Assembly (NCBI GenBank): GCA_964624795.1
Contig: CAZUZS010000015.1
Location: 1-64,000 of the forward strand
DNA length: 64,000 nucleotides
Reading direction: 5' to 3'
Source of the DNA: CAZUZS01 sp964624795
GTDB lineage: Bacteria; Calditrichota; Calditrichia; RBG-13-44-9
Positions 27,519 through 36,311 of this stretch are shown here, in pieces. The notes below the pieces were generated by a model, which did no database searches, was not told the DNA's origin, and saw only the letters and a program-made list of their open reading frames with translations. Each line of letters begins with the position of its first letter. Within the stretch, counting starts at the first letter, position 1. The translations under genes were made by a program, and so were the position numbers.

Positions 27519-27965
27519 TTAAAAATCAACATATTTAGAATATTCACTGAGCTTGGGTTCCGAGCTTGCGAAGTAGTCTGAAAGGCTGCCGGGACTCCAG
27601 AGCCCAAGCCGTTTGCCAGTGCCCACCATCACAACTTCCTTTTGGAGATTGGCATATTTTATCAACTCGGCCGGAATGTTGATACGGCCTTGTTTATCAA
27701 CCGTCTGAGGAGAAGCGTGAGAATTCATCCACAGGCTCAAGAAAAAATTTGCCTCCCCATCCTTTACTTCGCGATTCAGTTCCTGCTCCTTTTCTGCCCA
27801 AACCTTGATGGGAAACATAGCGATGTAAGGTTTCGTGCCGCGGGTCAGCATGAATTTCTGCTCCCCATCCTCCAATTTGGCGATCATTTCACGAACTTTT
27901 GCCGGAACGTTTATACGCCCCTTTGCATCCAAAACCAATGTATAACTGCCCCAATATCCTTCCAT
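27519..27965 (-). CDS. mraZ: MraZ, transcriptional regulator of the dcw cluster
   Basis: A 148-residue double AbrB/SpoVT-like protein that binds direct repeats upstream of itself in other bacteria. Each half carries the signature: LVLDAKGRINVPAKVREM and TVDKQGRINIPAELIKY. I start at the ATG giving MEGYWGSYTLVLD, which matches the family N-terminus and length; a start 22 codons earlier has no family support. It heads the cluster. A promoter and a GGGTGCGGGTGG element lie about 60-100 bases upstream, consistent with autoregulation. Confidence 0.93.
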   Translation of the reverse strand: MEGYWGSYTLVLDAKGRINVPAKVREMIAKLEDGEQKFMLTRGTKPYIAMFPIKVWAEKEQELNREVKDGEANFFLSLWMNSHASPQTVDKQGRINIPAELIKYANLQKEVVMVGTGKRLGLWSPGSLSDYFASSEPKLSEYSKYVDF

Positions 27966-28022
27966 CGCCTGCCGTTCTCGTAAAATTTCTGTAACTTTGA
28001 TGGAAAACGTGCTACTTTGAAC

Positions 28023-28034
28023 CACCCGCACCCA
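28023..28034 (-). promoter_or_regulatory. Candidate MraZ-binding repeats
   Basis: GGGTGCGGGTGG on the minus strand: two GGGTG units six bases apart, lying across the predicted transcription start of the mraZ promoter. MraZ is known to bind short G-rich direct repeats upstream of mraZ and repress. The six-base period is shorter than the usual ten, so this is tentative. Confidence 0.35.
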
Positions 28035-28036
28035 TA

Positions 28037-28064
28037 TTTTAACAAATTTTTTCGTAAAAGCAAG
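28037..28064 (-). promoter_or_regulatory. Promoter of mraZ/dcw operon
   Basis: TTGCTT (-35), 16-base spacer, TAAAAT (-10) on the minus strand. The predicted start is near 28030, giving a leader of about 65 bases before the mraZ ATG. Confidence 0.5.
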
Positions 28065-28280
28065 AAATAACTTTCATTTTTCAAAAAAAGTGAGGAGGGA
28101 TACTTTGGCGAAAATACGCATCGAGAATGACTAAATTAGCAGGCGAAATCAAAGCCCGACAGGCAGCTTTGTCTGCAAGACTACAAACCTCTTTTCATTG
28201 GATCTGTTCAAAGCCTTTTGTCCATATGTTGTTCGAACTCTCATTTCACGACTAACCTCAAGATATCGAAATATCATTCA

Positions 28281-28289
28281 ATTATACCA
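28281..28289 (-). promoter_or_regulatory. Distal extended -10 upstream of mraZ
   Basis: TGGTATAAT on the minus strand is a perfect extended -10 box; the -35 is poor. If active it would give a leader of about 310 bases. Confidence 0.35.
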
Positions 28290-28376
28290 CAGGCTCTAAT
28301 TCCAAAATAAATTTCGTATTCAGATGTGTTCTCTCAATTCTTTTCCCGGCGGCGCTATTACACTCAGGCGATTATC

Positions 28377-29450
28377 TTAGATAATATACATTGCGTCACC
28401 ATAACTGAAAAAGCGGTATTTTTGCCGAACGGCTTCTTCATAGGCCTTTTTCATCAAATTCAGATTACTGAATGCGGCAACCATCATCAGCAGTGTCGAG
28501 CCTGGGAGATGAAAATTGGTCAGCATGTGATCGACGCTTTTAAAATCATACGGCGGGAAGATAAATTTTTCGGTCCAGCCTCTTGCCGGGCGAATAAAAC
28601 CGTGTTGATCGGTGATTGTTTCAAGCACCCGTACGCTGGTGGTGCCAATCGCGATAACCGCTCCTCCGCGTTGGCGCGTATCGTTTACCAGGCGCGCGCC
28701 TTCGGTTTCCACCTCATAATATTCCGATTCCATTTTATGCCGGCTCACATCCTCGACCTGCACCGGGCGGAAAGTACCAAGCCCAACATGCAATGTGACT
28801 TTGGCAAGCTGTGCTCCATTCAGCTCAATTCGCCGTAAAAGCGTGCTGGTAAAGTGCAGGCCGGCAGTTGGCGCAGCAACCGCACCGGGCTTTTCGGCAT
28901 ATACGGTCTGGTAGAGTTCCTTGTCAATTTGTTCCGGTTCCCGCTTGATGTACGGCGGCAGCGGGGTTTGCCCAATCTTTTCCAGCACCTGGAATAAATT
29001 CCCATTTGCATTGAACTCGATAATCCTGCCGCCGGACAATGTGTTATCGATGATGTCGCCGGACAAATCCTTGTGAAAAACAATCTTGTTTCCAATCCGT
29101 ACCCGGCGGGCCGGCTTTACCAGTACCTCCCAGGTTTTTCCCTCCAGATTGCGAAGTAAGAATATCTCCACCCTGGCACCGGTCTTATCTTTTTTTCCTA
29201 TAAGACGGGCTGGAAAAACCCGTGTATCATTTAAGACAAGGCAATCATTTGGAGTGATGTATTCCACTATATCTGAAAAGCGTCGATGCGCGATTTCACC
29301 CGTTTCCCTGTTCACAACCATTAACCGGCACGAGGCGCGATCCTCCAGAGGGTACTGGGCAATGAGATCCGCCGGAAGGTCATAATGAAAGTCACTCAGC
29401 TTGTGCTTGATCCCATCCACGGAATCAAAATAATTTTTCCTGGATTCCAT
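28377..29450 (-). CDS. queA: S-adenosylmethionine:tRNA ribosyltransferase-isomerase QueA
   Basis: A 357-residue enzyme that transfers and isomerises the ribosyl part of SAM onto preQ1 at tRNA position 34, giving epoxyqueuosine. Family blocks: KLSDFHYDLPADLIAQYPLEDRASCRLMV, FPARLIGKKDKTGARVEIFLLR, KPGAVAAPTAGLHFTSTLL, HVGLGTFRPVQVEDV and NFHLPGSTLLMMVAAF. The ATG overlaps the ruvB end by 26 bases; the N-terminal extension of about 16 residues before KLSDF is unusual, and a GTG within it is an alternative start. The next step enzyme, QueG, is encoded at 37554-38510. Confidence 0.95.
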   Translation of the reverse strand: MESRKNYFDSVDGIKHKLSDFHYDLPADLIAQYPLEDRASCRLMVVNRETGEIAHRRFSDIVEYITPNDCLVLNDTRVFPARLIGKKDKTGARVEIFLLRNLEGKTWEVLVKPARRVRIGNKIVFHKDLSGDIIDNTLSGGRIIEFNANGNLFQVLEKIGQTPLPPYIKREPEQIDKELYQTVYAEKPGAVAAPTAGLHFTSTLLRRIELNGAQLAKVTLHVGLGTFRPVQVEDVSRHKMESEYYEVETEGARLVNDTRQRGGAVIAIGTTSVRVLETITDQHGFIRPARGWTEKFIFPPYDFKSVDHMLTNFHLPGSTLLMMVAAFSNLNLMKKAYEEAVRQKYRFFSYGDAMYII

Positions 29451-30447
29451 AATTTTTCATACTATAATTAAAGTGATCGTATGCTAGTTTTGTGGCAACT
29501 CTCCCGCGCGGCGTCCGTTTTATGAACCCCTCCTGTATCAAAAACGGTTCATAGACTTCTTCAATGGTCTCGCTCTCTTCACCCACCGCAACCGCAATGG
29601 TACCCAAACCGACGGGGCCGCCGTTATATTTCTCAATAATAGTCCTGATAATGCGCTTATCCATTTCATCCAGACCTTTTTCATCTACTTCCAACATCTT
29701 GAGGCTTTGATCTGCGACCTCTTCTGTAATTTTACCGTCGGCACGAACTTGCGCAAAATCGCGGGTGCGCCGGAGCAAGCGGTTAGCGATTCGGGGTGTT
29801 CCCCTGGCCCGACGGGCTATCTCAAGCGCCCCCGCATCATCAATTTCGATATTCAAAATTTTCGCAGACCGTTTAACGATTTTCTCCAAATCCGCCGGTT
29901 GATAATAGTCGAGCCTGGCGACTACACCAAACCGAGCGCGCATGGGCGATGTCAGCAATCCGGCGCGAGTGGTGGCGCCAATGAGCGTAAAAAGCGGTAG
30001 CTTGATCTGAATGCTGCGCGCGTTTGGACCCCGGTCTATCACAATGTCCAAAGTAAAATCTTCCATGGCAGAATAAAGATATTCTTCCACTACGTTGTTC
30101 AGGCGGTGGACCTCATCGATAAATAGAACATCTTTATCTTTAAGGTTTGTCAATACGCCGGCCAGGTCGCCCGCTTTGTCGAGAACCGGTCCGGAAGTGG
30201 TTCTGATATTGACTGAAAGTTCGTTGGCAATAATGTAAGCAAGGGTAGTTTTCCCGAGTCCCGGCGGTCCATAGAGCAGCACATGATCCAGAGCATCCCC
30301 CCGCTGCCGGGCAGCTTCAATGTAAATCTTCAGATTTTCAATAACCTTCGGTTGGCCGACAAAATCGTTAAAACTGTGCGGGCGCAAGGATACATCGAAT
30401 TCCTGCTCATCGCTCAACGGCCGGGGATCTATAATTTCTCTATCCAT
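29425..30447 (-). CDS. ruvB: Holliday junction branch migration ATPase RuvB
   Basis: A 340-residue AAA+ helicase that drives branch migration with RuvA. It has RPHSFNDFVGQPKVIENLKIYIEAA, Walker A LLYGPPGLGKTTLAYIIA, Walker B VLFIDEVHRLNNVVEEYLYSAMEDF, sensor 1 LIGATTRAGLLTSPMRARFG and the C-terminal winged helix ending in RTPRGRVATKLAYDHF. It lies four bases after ruvA. Confidence 0.97.
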   Translation of the reverse strand: MDREIIDPRPLSDEQEFDVSLRPHSFNDFVGQPKVIENLKIYIEAARQRGDALDHVLLYGPPGLGKTTLAYIIANELSVNIRTTSGPVLDKAGDLAGVLTNLKDKDVLFIDEVHRLNNVVEEYLYSAMEDFTLDIVIDRGPNARSIQIKLPLFTLIGATTRAGLLTSPMRARFGVVARLDYYQPADLEKIVKRSAKILNIEIDDAGALEIARRARGTPRIANRLLRRTRDFAQVRADGKITEEVADQSLKMLEVDEKGLDEMDKRIIRTIIEKYNGGPVGLGTIAVAVGEESETIEEVYEPFLIQEGFIKRTPRGRVATKLAYDHFNYSMKNYGIQEKLF

Positions 30448-30451
30448 TCTT

Positions 30452-31054
30452 TCAGACTTCCTTCAACGCCAGTTTGATCAAATCTTCCAGCGGCAAACCG
30501 TCGGGACTCTTGCGGAGAACTTTTTCGACCGCCCTTCTTGCATCAAACTGCCTGTAGCCCAGTGTGGTCATAGCCAAAATCGCCTCATCAATAGTATTTC
30601 GAACCGGAGTTGAATATCCGGAAAAATCTGCCATTTTTTCCATCTCTGATTCAATTTCGACTTTTTCTTTTAACTCCAGGATTACACGCTGGGCGGTTTT
30701 TTTTCCCACACCCGGCGTTTTGGTCAGGAGTTGGTAGTCCCCCACCGCGATGGCCTGAACGAGATCCCGGACGGTGAGTCCGGAAAGGATCGTGAGCGCT
30801 AATCGCGGCCCGATTCCGCTCACACCAATGAGCTGCCGGAACATCCGGCGTTCTTCCTCATCCCCAAAGCCATATAACTGCAGCGCGTCCTCCCGAACAT
30901 GCAGATATGTGAGCATTGTCGCTGAATTTCCTTCGTCTGCCAATTTTTGATAGGTGTTGATGCTGATAAAAAGACCTATTCCGATTCCATGACAATTAAC
31001 AACGCAGAAGGTCGGTGATTTCTGCAAAATCTGTCCGGACACCTGTTCAATCAT
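30452..31054 (-). CDS. ruvA: Holliday junction-binding protein RuvA
   Basis: A 200-residue tetrameric protein that recognises four-way junctions and loads RuvB. The N-terminal OB-fold (MIEQVSGQILQKSPTF, LHVREDALQLYGFGDEEERRMFRQLIGVSGIGPRLAL) is followed by the helix-hairpin-helix pair (TKTPGVGKKTAQRVILELKEK) and the C-terminal RuvB-binding domain (ILAMTTLGYRQFDARRAVEKVL). The start at MIEQ matches the usual RuvA length; a start 24 codons earlier would add sequence lacking similarity and would cover a promoter-like TATATT. Confidence 0.95.
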   Translation of the reverse strand: MIEQVSGQILQKSPTFCVVNCHGIGIGLFISINTYQKLADEGNSATMLTYLHVREDALQLYGFGDEEERRMFRQLIGVSGIGPRLALTILSGLTVRDLVQAIAVGDYQLLTKTPGVGKKTAQRVILELKEKVEIESEMEKMADFSGYSTPVRNTIDEAILAMTTLGYRQFDARRAVEKVLRKSPDGLPLEDLIKLALKEV

Positions 31055-31098
31055 TATTGGTTTACCATCTCTCTGCCAAGCTTGCCTGTTTAGCTCAC

Positions 31099-31126
31099 AA
31101 TATAAAGGATTTAATTCCGAAAGCAA
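31099..31126 (-). promoter_or_regulatory. Internal promoter upstream of ruvA
   Basis: TTGCTT, 16-base spacer, TATATT on the minus strand in the 161-base ruvC-ruvA gap; the predicted start is about 40 bases before the ruvA ATG. Confidence 0.45.
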
Positions 31127-31215
31127 CCAGAGGTTGTAATTTTATGTTTTTTCCAGCAGGAAGTGTATGACAACAAATTTCATCAAGTTCAAATCCGAGC
31201 GGAAAATGCAATAAA

Positions 31216-31710
31216 TTAAACACCCTGCATTATCTGTTTTGACTTCAGGCGATGAAAATGACAGAGCGCAACAGCCAGGGCGTCGGCTGCATCATCGGGC
31301 TGCGGTGGTGAATCCAGCTTCAGCAGATTTTTCACCATGGCCTGAACCTGAATTTTGGAAGCAGCTCCGAATCCAACAATCGACATTTTAATTTCACGGG
31401 GAGAATATTCGGAAACCTCGATCCGGTTTTGGGCAACTGCCAGCATCGCCACCGCTCTGGCATGTCCCATTATTATTGCGGTTTTTTTGTTTTGGTGATA
31501 GTAAATATTTTCTATTGCACAAAAATCCGGGTGAAATTGCTGGATCACCTTCTCTATCTTTTGATGAATTGCCAACAGCTTGTCCGAAAATGATGCTGAG
31601 TGCGCTACCCGAACTCCTCCAAAAGTAAGGCAACTCAGACCGTCTTCTTCAACTTCAACCACTCCGTATCCCGTGCTGCTCAACCCCGGATCGATCCCTA
31701 AAATTCTCAA
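31216..31710 (-). CDS. ruvC: Crossover junction endodeoxyribonuclease RuvC
   Basis: A 164-residue RNase H-fold resolvase cutting Holliday junctions. Catalytic acidic residues are in MRILGIDPGLSSTGYG (Asp7), FCAIENIYYHQNKKTAIIMGHARAVAM (Glu) and QPDDAADALAVALCH (two Asp). The length is normal. Encoded 15 bases after yebC, the usual yebC-ruvC-ruvA-ruvB order. Confidence 0.96.
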   Translation of the reverse strand: MRILGIDPGLSSTGYGVVEVEEDGLSCLTFGGVRVAHSASFSDKLLAIHQKIEKVIQQFHPDFCAIENIYYHQNKKTAIIMGHARAVAMLAVAQNRIEVSEYSPREIKMSIVGFGAASKIQVQAMVKNLLKLDSPPQPDDAADALAVALCHFHRLKSKQIMQGV

Positions 31711-31725
31711 TCAGACATACCTGTT

Positions 31726-32472
31726 TTATTGCATTTGTTCCATAATCTTTTCATCGATATCAAAATTGGCAAAAACATCCTGAACATCATCACTGTCCTC
31801 CAGGGCATCTACCAATTTGAGCATTTGTTCAGCCTGCTTTCCTTCCAGCTTGATCAGATTTTGAGGTACCATGGTAATTTCGGCATTATCAATGGTAATT
31901 CCTTGTTCTTCCAGAACTGATCTTACTTTATACAGATCTTCGAATTGTGTGTAAATTTCGAAAAATTCGTCTTCTACTTTCAGATCGTCGGCACCAGCAT
32001 CAATCGCGGTAAGCAGCAACTCTTCTTCATCATAATTTTCGCTGGGGACCCGAACCAATCCTTTTTTCTCGAATACCCAACTGACACTTCCGGATTCTCC
32101 AAGATTTCCGCCATATTTGCTCAACAGATGCCGGATCTCTGAGACAGTGCGATTCCGGTTATCGGTGGTAGCAGTGATGTATATTGCAACCCCACCCGGA
32201 CCGTACCCTTCAAACGAGAGTTCTTCATAGACCACACCGGGAAGCTCGCCGGTTCCTTTTAATATGGCATTTTCGATATTCTTGGCCGGCATATTGGCAG
32301 CCTTGGCATTCTGTACCGCAGTGCGCAGCCGCGGATTCGCCTCAAGATCGCCTCCGCCTTCGCGGGCGGCTATGGTAATTTCCTTGATGAACTTGGTGAA
32401 TATTTTGCCACGCTGTGCATCCTGCCGTTCCTTACGGAAACGAATGTTTGCCCATTTTGAATGACCAGACAT
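31726..32472 (-). CDS. yebC: YebC/PmpR family protein
   Basis: A 248-residue protein of the YebC/TACO1 family, first described as a transcriptional regulator and more recently linked to translation of proline-rich sequences. It has the signature start MSGHSKWANIRFRKERQDAQRGKIF, NPRLRTAVQNAKAANMPAKNIE, YEGYGPGGVAI-like block (FEGYGPGGVAIYI) and TVSEIRHLLSKYGGNLGESGSVSW. Upstream of ruvC as in many genomes. Confidence 0.95.
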   Translation of the reverse strand: MSGHSKWANIRFRKERQDAQRGKIFTKFIKEITIAAREGGGDLEANPRLRTAVQNAKAANMPAKNIENAILKGTGELPGVVYEELSFEGYGPGGVAIYITATTDNRNRTVSEIRHLLSKYGGNLGESGSVSWVFEKKGLVRVPSENYDEEELLLTAIDAGADDLKVEDEFFEIYTQFEDLYKVRSVLEEQGITIDNAEITMVPQNLIKLEGKQAEQMLKLVDALEDSDDVQDVFANFDIDEKIMEQMQ

Positions 32473-32505
32473 ATTTTCCTCCAGACAAAGGTGTATGTTA
32501 GATTT

Positions 32506-33066
32506 TTAATATTTCACATTCGGGGGGATTGCATTTGTTGAATCGCCGGGAGCAGAACTTTGAGGATTGCTCCACACTTTCGCCTTCACAATCCAGGCCT
32601 TGGGGTATCCCCGGGTTCGAACAATTTCCCGGACTTTTTCCGCCGCTTCGCGATCCTGAAAATCTCCCAATCTTACTTTATAATAAGGAGAATCGAATTC
32701 CAGATAGAAATTCACGTTTAAATCGCCGAACCGCTCCATTGCAATTTGTTTTGCGCGGTTTGCGGATTCGATTTCTTTGGTAGAAATAATTTGAATTCGG
32801 AATCCGTCTACCAGCCGGTTTTCGATCTCTGCCGGCGGTTGCTCTTTCGGCATTTGAATTGATTGGGAAGATTTTGGCTCCTCTTTGGTCTTATCAAAAT
32901 TAAGGTCCGCATCATTTAGTGTTAACGGATCAAAGGATTCATTCATTTTTTCGGTTTTTTCTGCCGGCAGCTCCGGTTTTTTCTCCTTCTTGGAGCCGGC
33001 ACAGCTTCCCAATAACAGCATCAACAGACTTACACAAATTATTTTAATTACAGTTTTCAGCATCAA
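32506..33066 (-). CDS. SPOR-domain lipoprotein
   Basis: A 186-residue exported protein. The N-terminus has a lipoprotein signal (hydrophobic VIKIICVSLLMLLLGSC with lipobox LLGSC, Cys22), then a charged Lys/Glu/Pro-rich linker to about residue 85. A SPOR domain follows (GFRIQIISTKEIESANRAKQIA ... YYKVRLGDFQDREAAEKVREIV). SPOR domains bind denuded septal glycans, so a cell-division or cell-wall role in the periplasm is likely. It is probably the first gene of the yebC-ruvCAB-queA unit. Confidence 0.85.
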   Translation of the reverse strand: MMLKTVIKIICVSLLMLLLGSCAGSKKEKKPELPAEKTEKMNESFDPLTLNDADLNFDKTKEEPKSSQSIQMPKEQPPAEIENRLVDGFRIQIISTKEIESANRAKQIAMERFGDLNVNFYLEFDSPYYKVRLGDFQDREAAEKVREIVRTRGYPKAWIVKAKVWSNPQSSAPGDSTNAIPPNVKY

Positions 33067-33430
33067 ATATCCTTTATCAGGCTATAATTTTTGAGAAATT
33101 AAAATAAATTCACAGGTATTTCAAGGGAAATATTTTTAGTGGCAGGTGGTACAAATAGTCAACATATTTTATATTTGACATATCCGGTAGCAACCCGGCA
33201 ATTCGTCCGCAGGCAAAGCATGGGATTGTTTGCGCAGAAGCATTTGGGGCCAACGTCATTGCTTCGTGTGGAAATGGAATCCTGGAATGACAGAAAAATG
33301 GGATGGTTCGGCCATAATCAATGCCACATTTTCCCCCTCACCACCAAAAAAAAGTTGCCTCGGCCGAATATTCGCCATAGCTTTGATGCCGTAAGAGCGA
33401 ATCAGGTATTTAATTAGAGGATTCTTAATA
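33067..33430. other. Divergent intergenic region
   Basis: 364 bases between the SPOR lipoprotein (minus) and the cysteine desulfurase (plus). It holds a minus-strand promoter at 33133-33162. A TTGACA at 33175-33180 on the plus strand has no matching -10. A 92-codon plus-strand frame here starts with GTG and has no ribosome site; I do not call it. Confidence 0.45.
33133..33162 (-). promoter_or_regulatory. Promoter of SPOR lipoprotein-yebC-ruv unit
   Basis: TTGACT (-35), 18-base spacer, TAAAAA (-10) on the minus strand; predicted start about 60 bases upstream of the lipoprotein ATG. Confidence 0.4.
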
Positions 33431-34603
33431 ATGCATTCAGTTTACCTCGACCACTGCGCAACAACTCCGCAAGATCCGAAGGTGACGGAGGCGATGATGC
33501 CCTATTTCTCAGAAATGTGCGGAAATCCCTCAAGCCTTCATCATTTCGGGAATGAAGCCCGCGCGGCAGTGGAACGGGCACGCAAGACAATAGCCCATTC
33601 AATACACGCAAGGGAAAATGAGATATATTTTGTCAGCAGCGGCACTGAGGCCGACAACCTGGCCCTAAAAGGAATTGCATACGTAAACCGAAAAAACGGA
33701 AACCATATTATCACCAGCCGGGCAGAACACAGCGCGGTTTTAGAGAGTTGCCGGGCATTAGAAAATGAAGGCTTTGAGGTCACATACCTGGATGTTGACA
33801 AAAATGCGCAAGTTGACCCGGATGACATTCGCCAGGCAATTTCGAAAGACACCATTCTGGTCTCCATCATGCACGCGAACAACGAGGTTGGTACCGTAAA
33901 CAATATTCAGCAAATTGGTAAAATTGCGCGTAACGGCGGATGCTATTTTCATACTGATGCGGTCCAAAGTTTCGGGAAAGCGCCGATCGATGTGGAAAAA
34001 TCCCAGATCGATCTTCTTTCCATATCGGGGCACAAGATTCATGGTCCAAAAGGTGTTGGTGCACTCTACATCAGGCAGGGTGTGCAGTTGGCAAAGCTCA
34101 TGCATGGTGGCAGACACGAAAGGAACAAGCGTGCCGGTTCCGAAAATGTGCCGGGAATAGTCGGCCTCGGGAAAGCCGCCACACTATGTATGGAAAATCA
34201 TGCAGAAGAGTCGCAGCGCATTGGCGAACTAAGAGATTATTTTCAGGATGAGTTGATTACCCGCTTCAGCGGAATTCACATAAATGGACATCCGGAACAA
34301 AGATTATATCACCACCTGAGTGTCTCATTCGAAGGATGTGAGGCGGATGCGCTTCTCCTCAGCCTGGATATGGAGGGTATTGCAGCCTCCGCCGGTGCCG
34401 CGTGTTCTTCGGGATCGTTGCAGCCTTCCCATGTTTTGAAGGCCATGCGATTGACCAACCAGCTTGTTTATTCCACCCTGCGGTTTAGCTTGGGAAGATG
34501 GAATACCAGGGAAGAGATAGATTTTGTGCTGGAGAAACTGGATAAAATCGTCCCCCGATTGCGCCAGATTTCGCATTTCAGCACAGGGCGCAAAAGTGCC
34601 TGA
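33431..34603 (+). CDS. Cysteine desulfurase (NifS/IscS family)
   Basis: A 390-residue PLP enzyme that removes sulfur from cysteine for Fe-S cluster, tRNA thiolation or selenium use. It shows VYLDHCATTPQDPKV (the usual AATTP appears as CATTP), FVSSGTEADNLALKGIA, VSIMHANNEVGTV, the PLP lysine in SISGHKIHGPKGVGALYI, and the catalytic loop Cys in AASAGAACSSGS. It stands alone, without iscU or a tRNA thiolase beside it, so its dedicated pathway is open. The presence of selA and selB in the window makes a selenium link possible, but that is inference. Confidence 0.92.
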   Translation: MHSVYLDHCATTPQDPKVTEAMMPYFSEMCGNPSSLHHFGNEARAAVERARKTIAHSIHARENEIYFVSSGTEADNLALKGIAYVNRKNGNHIITSRAEHSAVLESCRALENEGFEVTYLDVDKNAQVDPDDIRQAISKDTILVSIMHANNEVGTVNNIQQIGKIARNGGCYFHTDAVQSFGKAPIDVEKSQIDLLSISGHKIHGPKGVGALYIRQGVQLAKLMHGGRHERNKRAGSENVPGIVGLGKAATLCMENHAEESQRIGELRDYFQDELITRFSGIHINGHPEQRLYHHLSVSFEGCEADALLLSLDMEGIAASAGAACSSGSLQPSHVLKAMRLTNQLVYSTLRFSLGRWNTREEIDFVLEKLDKIVPRLRQISHFSTGRKSA

Positions 34604-34638
34604 TTGGCGGGGAGTGATTTATACTCCGATCCGCTCGG

Positions 34639-34980
34639 CTATAATATTTCATCGATTCGGGAAGCGGGCCGCGCCAAGACTGCCTTTCCGCGGCTCTCAA
34701 CAATCGGCCGCTGCAAAAGTTTGGGATGTTCGGCCGCTATCCTCGCAAACTCTTCGATGCTCAGGTTCCTGTCTTTTAATCCAAGTTCCTTATACTCTTT
34801 CTCATTCTTGCGAATAAAATTTTCAAGTGGTTCTCCGCTTAATTTTATCACCCGGGCCAATTCCGTGGGATCGAATCCGTCTTTTGTGTAATCAATTATC
34901 TCCGGCTGAATATTTTTATCCTGCAAGTACTGTAATCCTTCCCGGCTTTTCCGACAACGGGGATTATGCCAAATTTTCAT
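34639..34980 (-). CDS. ArsC/Spx-family thioredoxin-fold protein
   Basis: A 113-residue protein of the arsenate reductase-like ArsC/Spx/YffB superfamily. The N-terminal active-site segment is IWHNPRCRKSREGLQYL, one Cys as in glutaredoxin-coupled ArsC. It is followed by DYTKDGFDPTELARVIKLSG and the C-terminal LLQRPIVESRGKAVLARP, which has the family RP-IV motif and a conserved Arg. AGGAGG lies seven bases before the ATG. It converges on the cysteine desulfurase. No ars genes are near, so the arsenate role is uncertain. Confidence 0.85.
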   Translation of the reverse strand: MKIWHNPRCRKSREGLQYLQDKNIQPEIIDYTKDGFDPTELARVIKLSGEPLENFIRKNEKEYKELGLKDRNLSIEEFARIAAEHPKLLQRPIVESRGKAVLARPASRIDEIL

Positions 34981-35011
34981 TTCTCATTCCTCCTTTGGTT
35001 TTGCACCTACA

Positions 35012-35040
35012 ATATTAAATAGCGCGAGACATTCCGGCAA
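35012..35040 (-). promoter_or_regulatory. Promoter of ArsC-family gene
   Basis: TTGCCG, 17-base spacer, TAATAT on the minus strand, about 35 bases upstream of the ATG. It lies in a 317-base divergent spacer (34981-35297) that otherwise holds only the promoter region of the metallo-hydrolase gene. Confidence 0.45.
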
Positions 35041-35242
35041 TTTGCATTTTTTTTATTCCTCGAACTTCGAAGAAAACGGCAGGTCGCTGCGCTTTACCTT
35101 CAAAGCTGGCAGGTCCAACGGACAGTCATAAGCCCGTAATATTTGGAAAATTTGCTCTATTTTTGGGGTTTTCAATATCCGTTCTCTGGTACCTGAATAA
35201 ATAAATTTTCTATAAAAAGAATCTATTCGGCTCCGGAACTAT

Positions 35243-35270
35243 TTGATATTTCATCATAATGCATTAAATT
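35243..35270 (+). promoter_or_regulatory. Promoter of MBL-fold hydrolase gene
   Basis: TTGATA, 16-base spacer, TAAATT; about 30 bases upstream of the ATG. Confidence 0.35.
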
Positions 35271-35297
35271 AAAGAGAAAATCGAGAGGAAATCGAAA

Positions 35298-36068
35298 ATG
35301 TCCTCCGAGATTAGAATCAAGTTTTTAGGCACTGGCAGCATTTTAGCGGAACCGCAGAGATCCTGCACCTCTTTAGTTATAGAGACCGCAAAGGAAAAAA
35401 TATTGGTCGATGCGGGTCCCGGCACCTTGCACCGGCTGAGAGATATTAATATTGCACCACACAATTTGACATACATTTTCATCACCCACTTTCATCCCGA
35501 TCATGTGTCGGACTTGATTCCGATTCTGTTTGCAATTCGCAACACACATTTCGAGCAGCCGGTACCAGCATTGCGAGTGTGGGGACCAAGAGGATTTATC
35601 AATTTTTTACACAGCATGGAAATGGCCTACGGAAGGTGGCTGCACGGCAATGACGAATCTTTCAAATTTTATGAGCTGAAACGTCGATTGCTGGATTTTT
35701 CCGGATTCCGGCTGATCTGGGGAAAAGTAATTCACAAAAACGAAAGTGTCGGCTACCGATTTGAATTTAACCGGACAGTCATTACCATATCCGGTGACAC
35801 CGGCTACTGCTCGGAATTGACCCGCCTGTGCCGCGATGCGGATCTGGCCATTCTGGAATGCTCATTCCCGGACGAGCTGGCCGTGGAAGGGCACCTTTCC
35901 CCCAGCCTGGCGGCAAAAATTGCCAATGATGCTAATGCAAAGAAATTGGTGCTGACCCACTTCTATCCCGGAACAGTAGACAGTGATCCGATCAGTACCG
36001 CTGAGAAGTTTTTTGAAGGTCCTATCGACTTAGCCGAAGACCTAAAGGAATATGTTCTTGCGCCATGA
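35298..36068 (+). CDS. MBL-fold metallo-hydrolase (ribonuclease Z-like)
   Basis: A 256-residue zinc hydrolase of the metallo-beta-lactamase fold. It has IKFLGTGSILAEP at the N-terminus, the metal site FITHFHPDHVSDLIPILF (HxHxDH), ISGDTGYCSEL with the bridging Asp, LAILECSFPDELAVEGHLSP and LVLTHFYPG. The arrangement resembles RNase Z and its close relatives, but the protein is shorter than typical RNase Z and lacks a clear flexible arm, so tRNA 3' processing is not assured. AGAGGAA precedes the ATG. No signal peptide. Confidence 0.85.
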   Translation: MSSEIRIKFLGTGSILAEPQRSCTSLVIETAKEKILVDAGPGTLHRLRDINIAPHNLTYIFITHFHPDHVSDLIPILFAIRNTHFEQPVPALRVWGPRGFINFLHSMEMAYGRWLHGNDESFKFYELKRRLLDFSGFRLIWGKVIHKNESVGYRFEFNRTVITISGDTGYCSELTRLCRDADLAILECSFPDELAVEGHLSPSLAAKIANDANAKKLVLTHFYPGTVDSDPISTAEKFFEGPIDLAEDLKEYVLAP

Positions 36069-36311
36069 GCTAATCCGGTTTAGGTCTGGCTCCACGGCAA
36101 GCCGGTGTCCGGGGAGGCTTCCGTTACCGCTATGCCCATTTGGGAGAAACCGCAAGATAAAAACAACTTGATTCATAAAGTCCGGTACTTTATGTTGTGC
36201 GTAATTATATATTGGCCTTAGCTTTTTTTCTAAGGAGTGCACAATACAGGGAGTTCTTATGCGATGCGCGGGACCGTTTGAAAAACTTATAATACGCAGA
36301 GAATATTAAGT

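Larger units (their letters stand above)
27966..28376. other. Regulatory spacer upstream of mraZ
   Basis: 411 bases between queA and mraZ. It holds a proximal promoter (28037-28064), an MraZ-box-like element (28023-28034) and a distal extended -10 (28281-28289). A hairpin AAAGC/GCTTT without T-run lies in the leader. A 31-codon ORF (28149-28244, minus) lies downstream of the distal promoter but lacks convincing support. Confidence 0.5.

Noticed and set aside
28149..28244. 31-codon minus-strand ORF in the mraZ leader
   Set aside because: GAGG lies 11 bases from the ATG, and no regulatory codon run or following terminator supports a leader peptide.
33139..33417. 92-codon plus-strand ORF in the divergent spacer upstream of the cysteine desulfurase
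   Set aside because: GTG start without ribosome site, no family similarity, and the sequence holds promoter-like elements instead.
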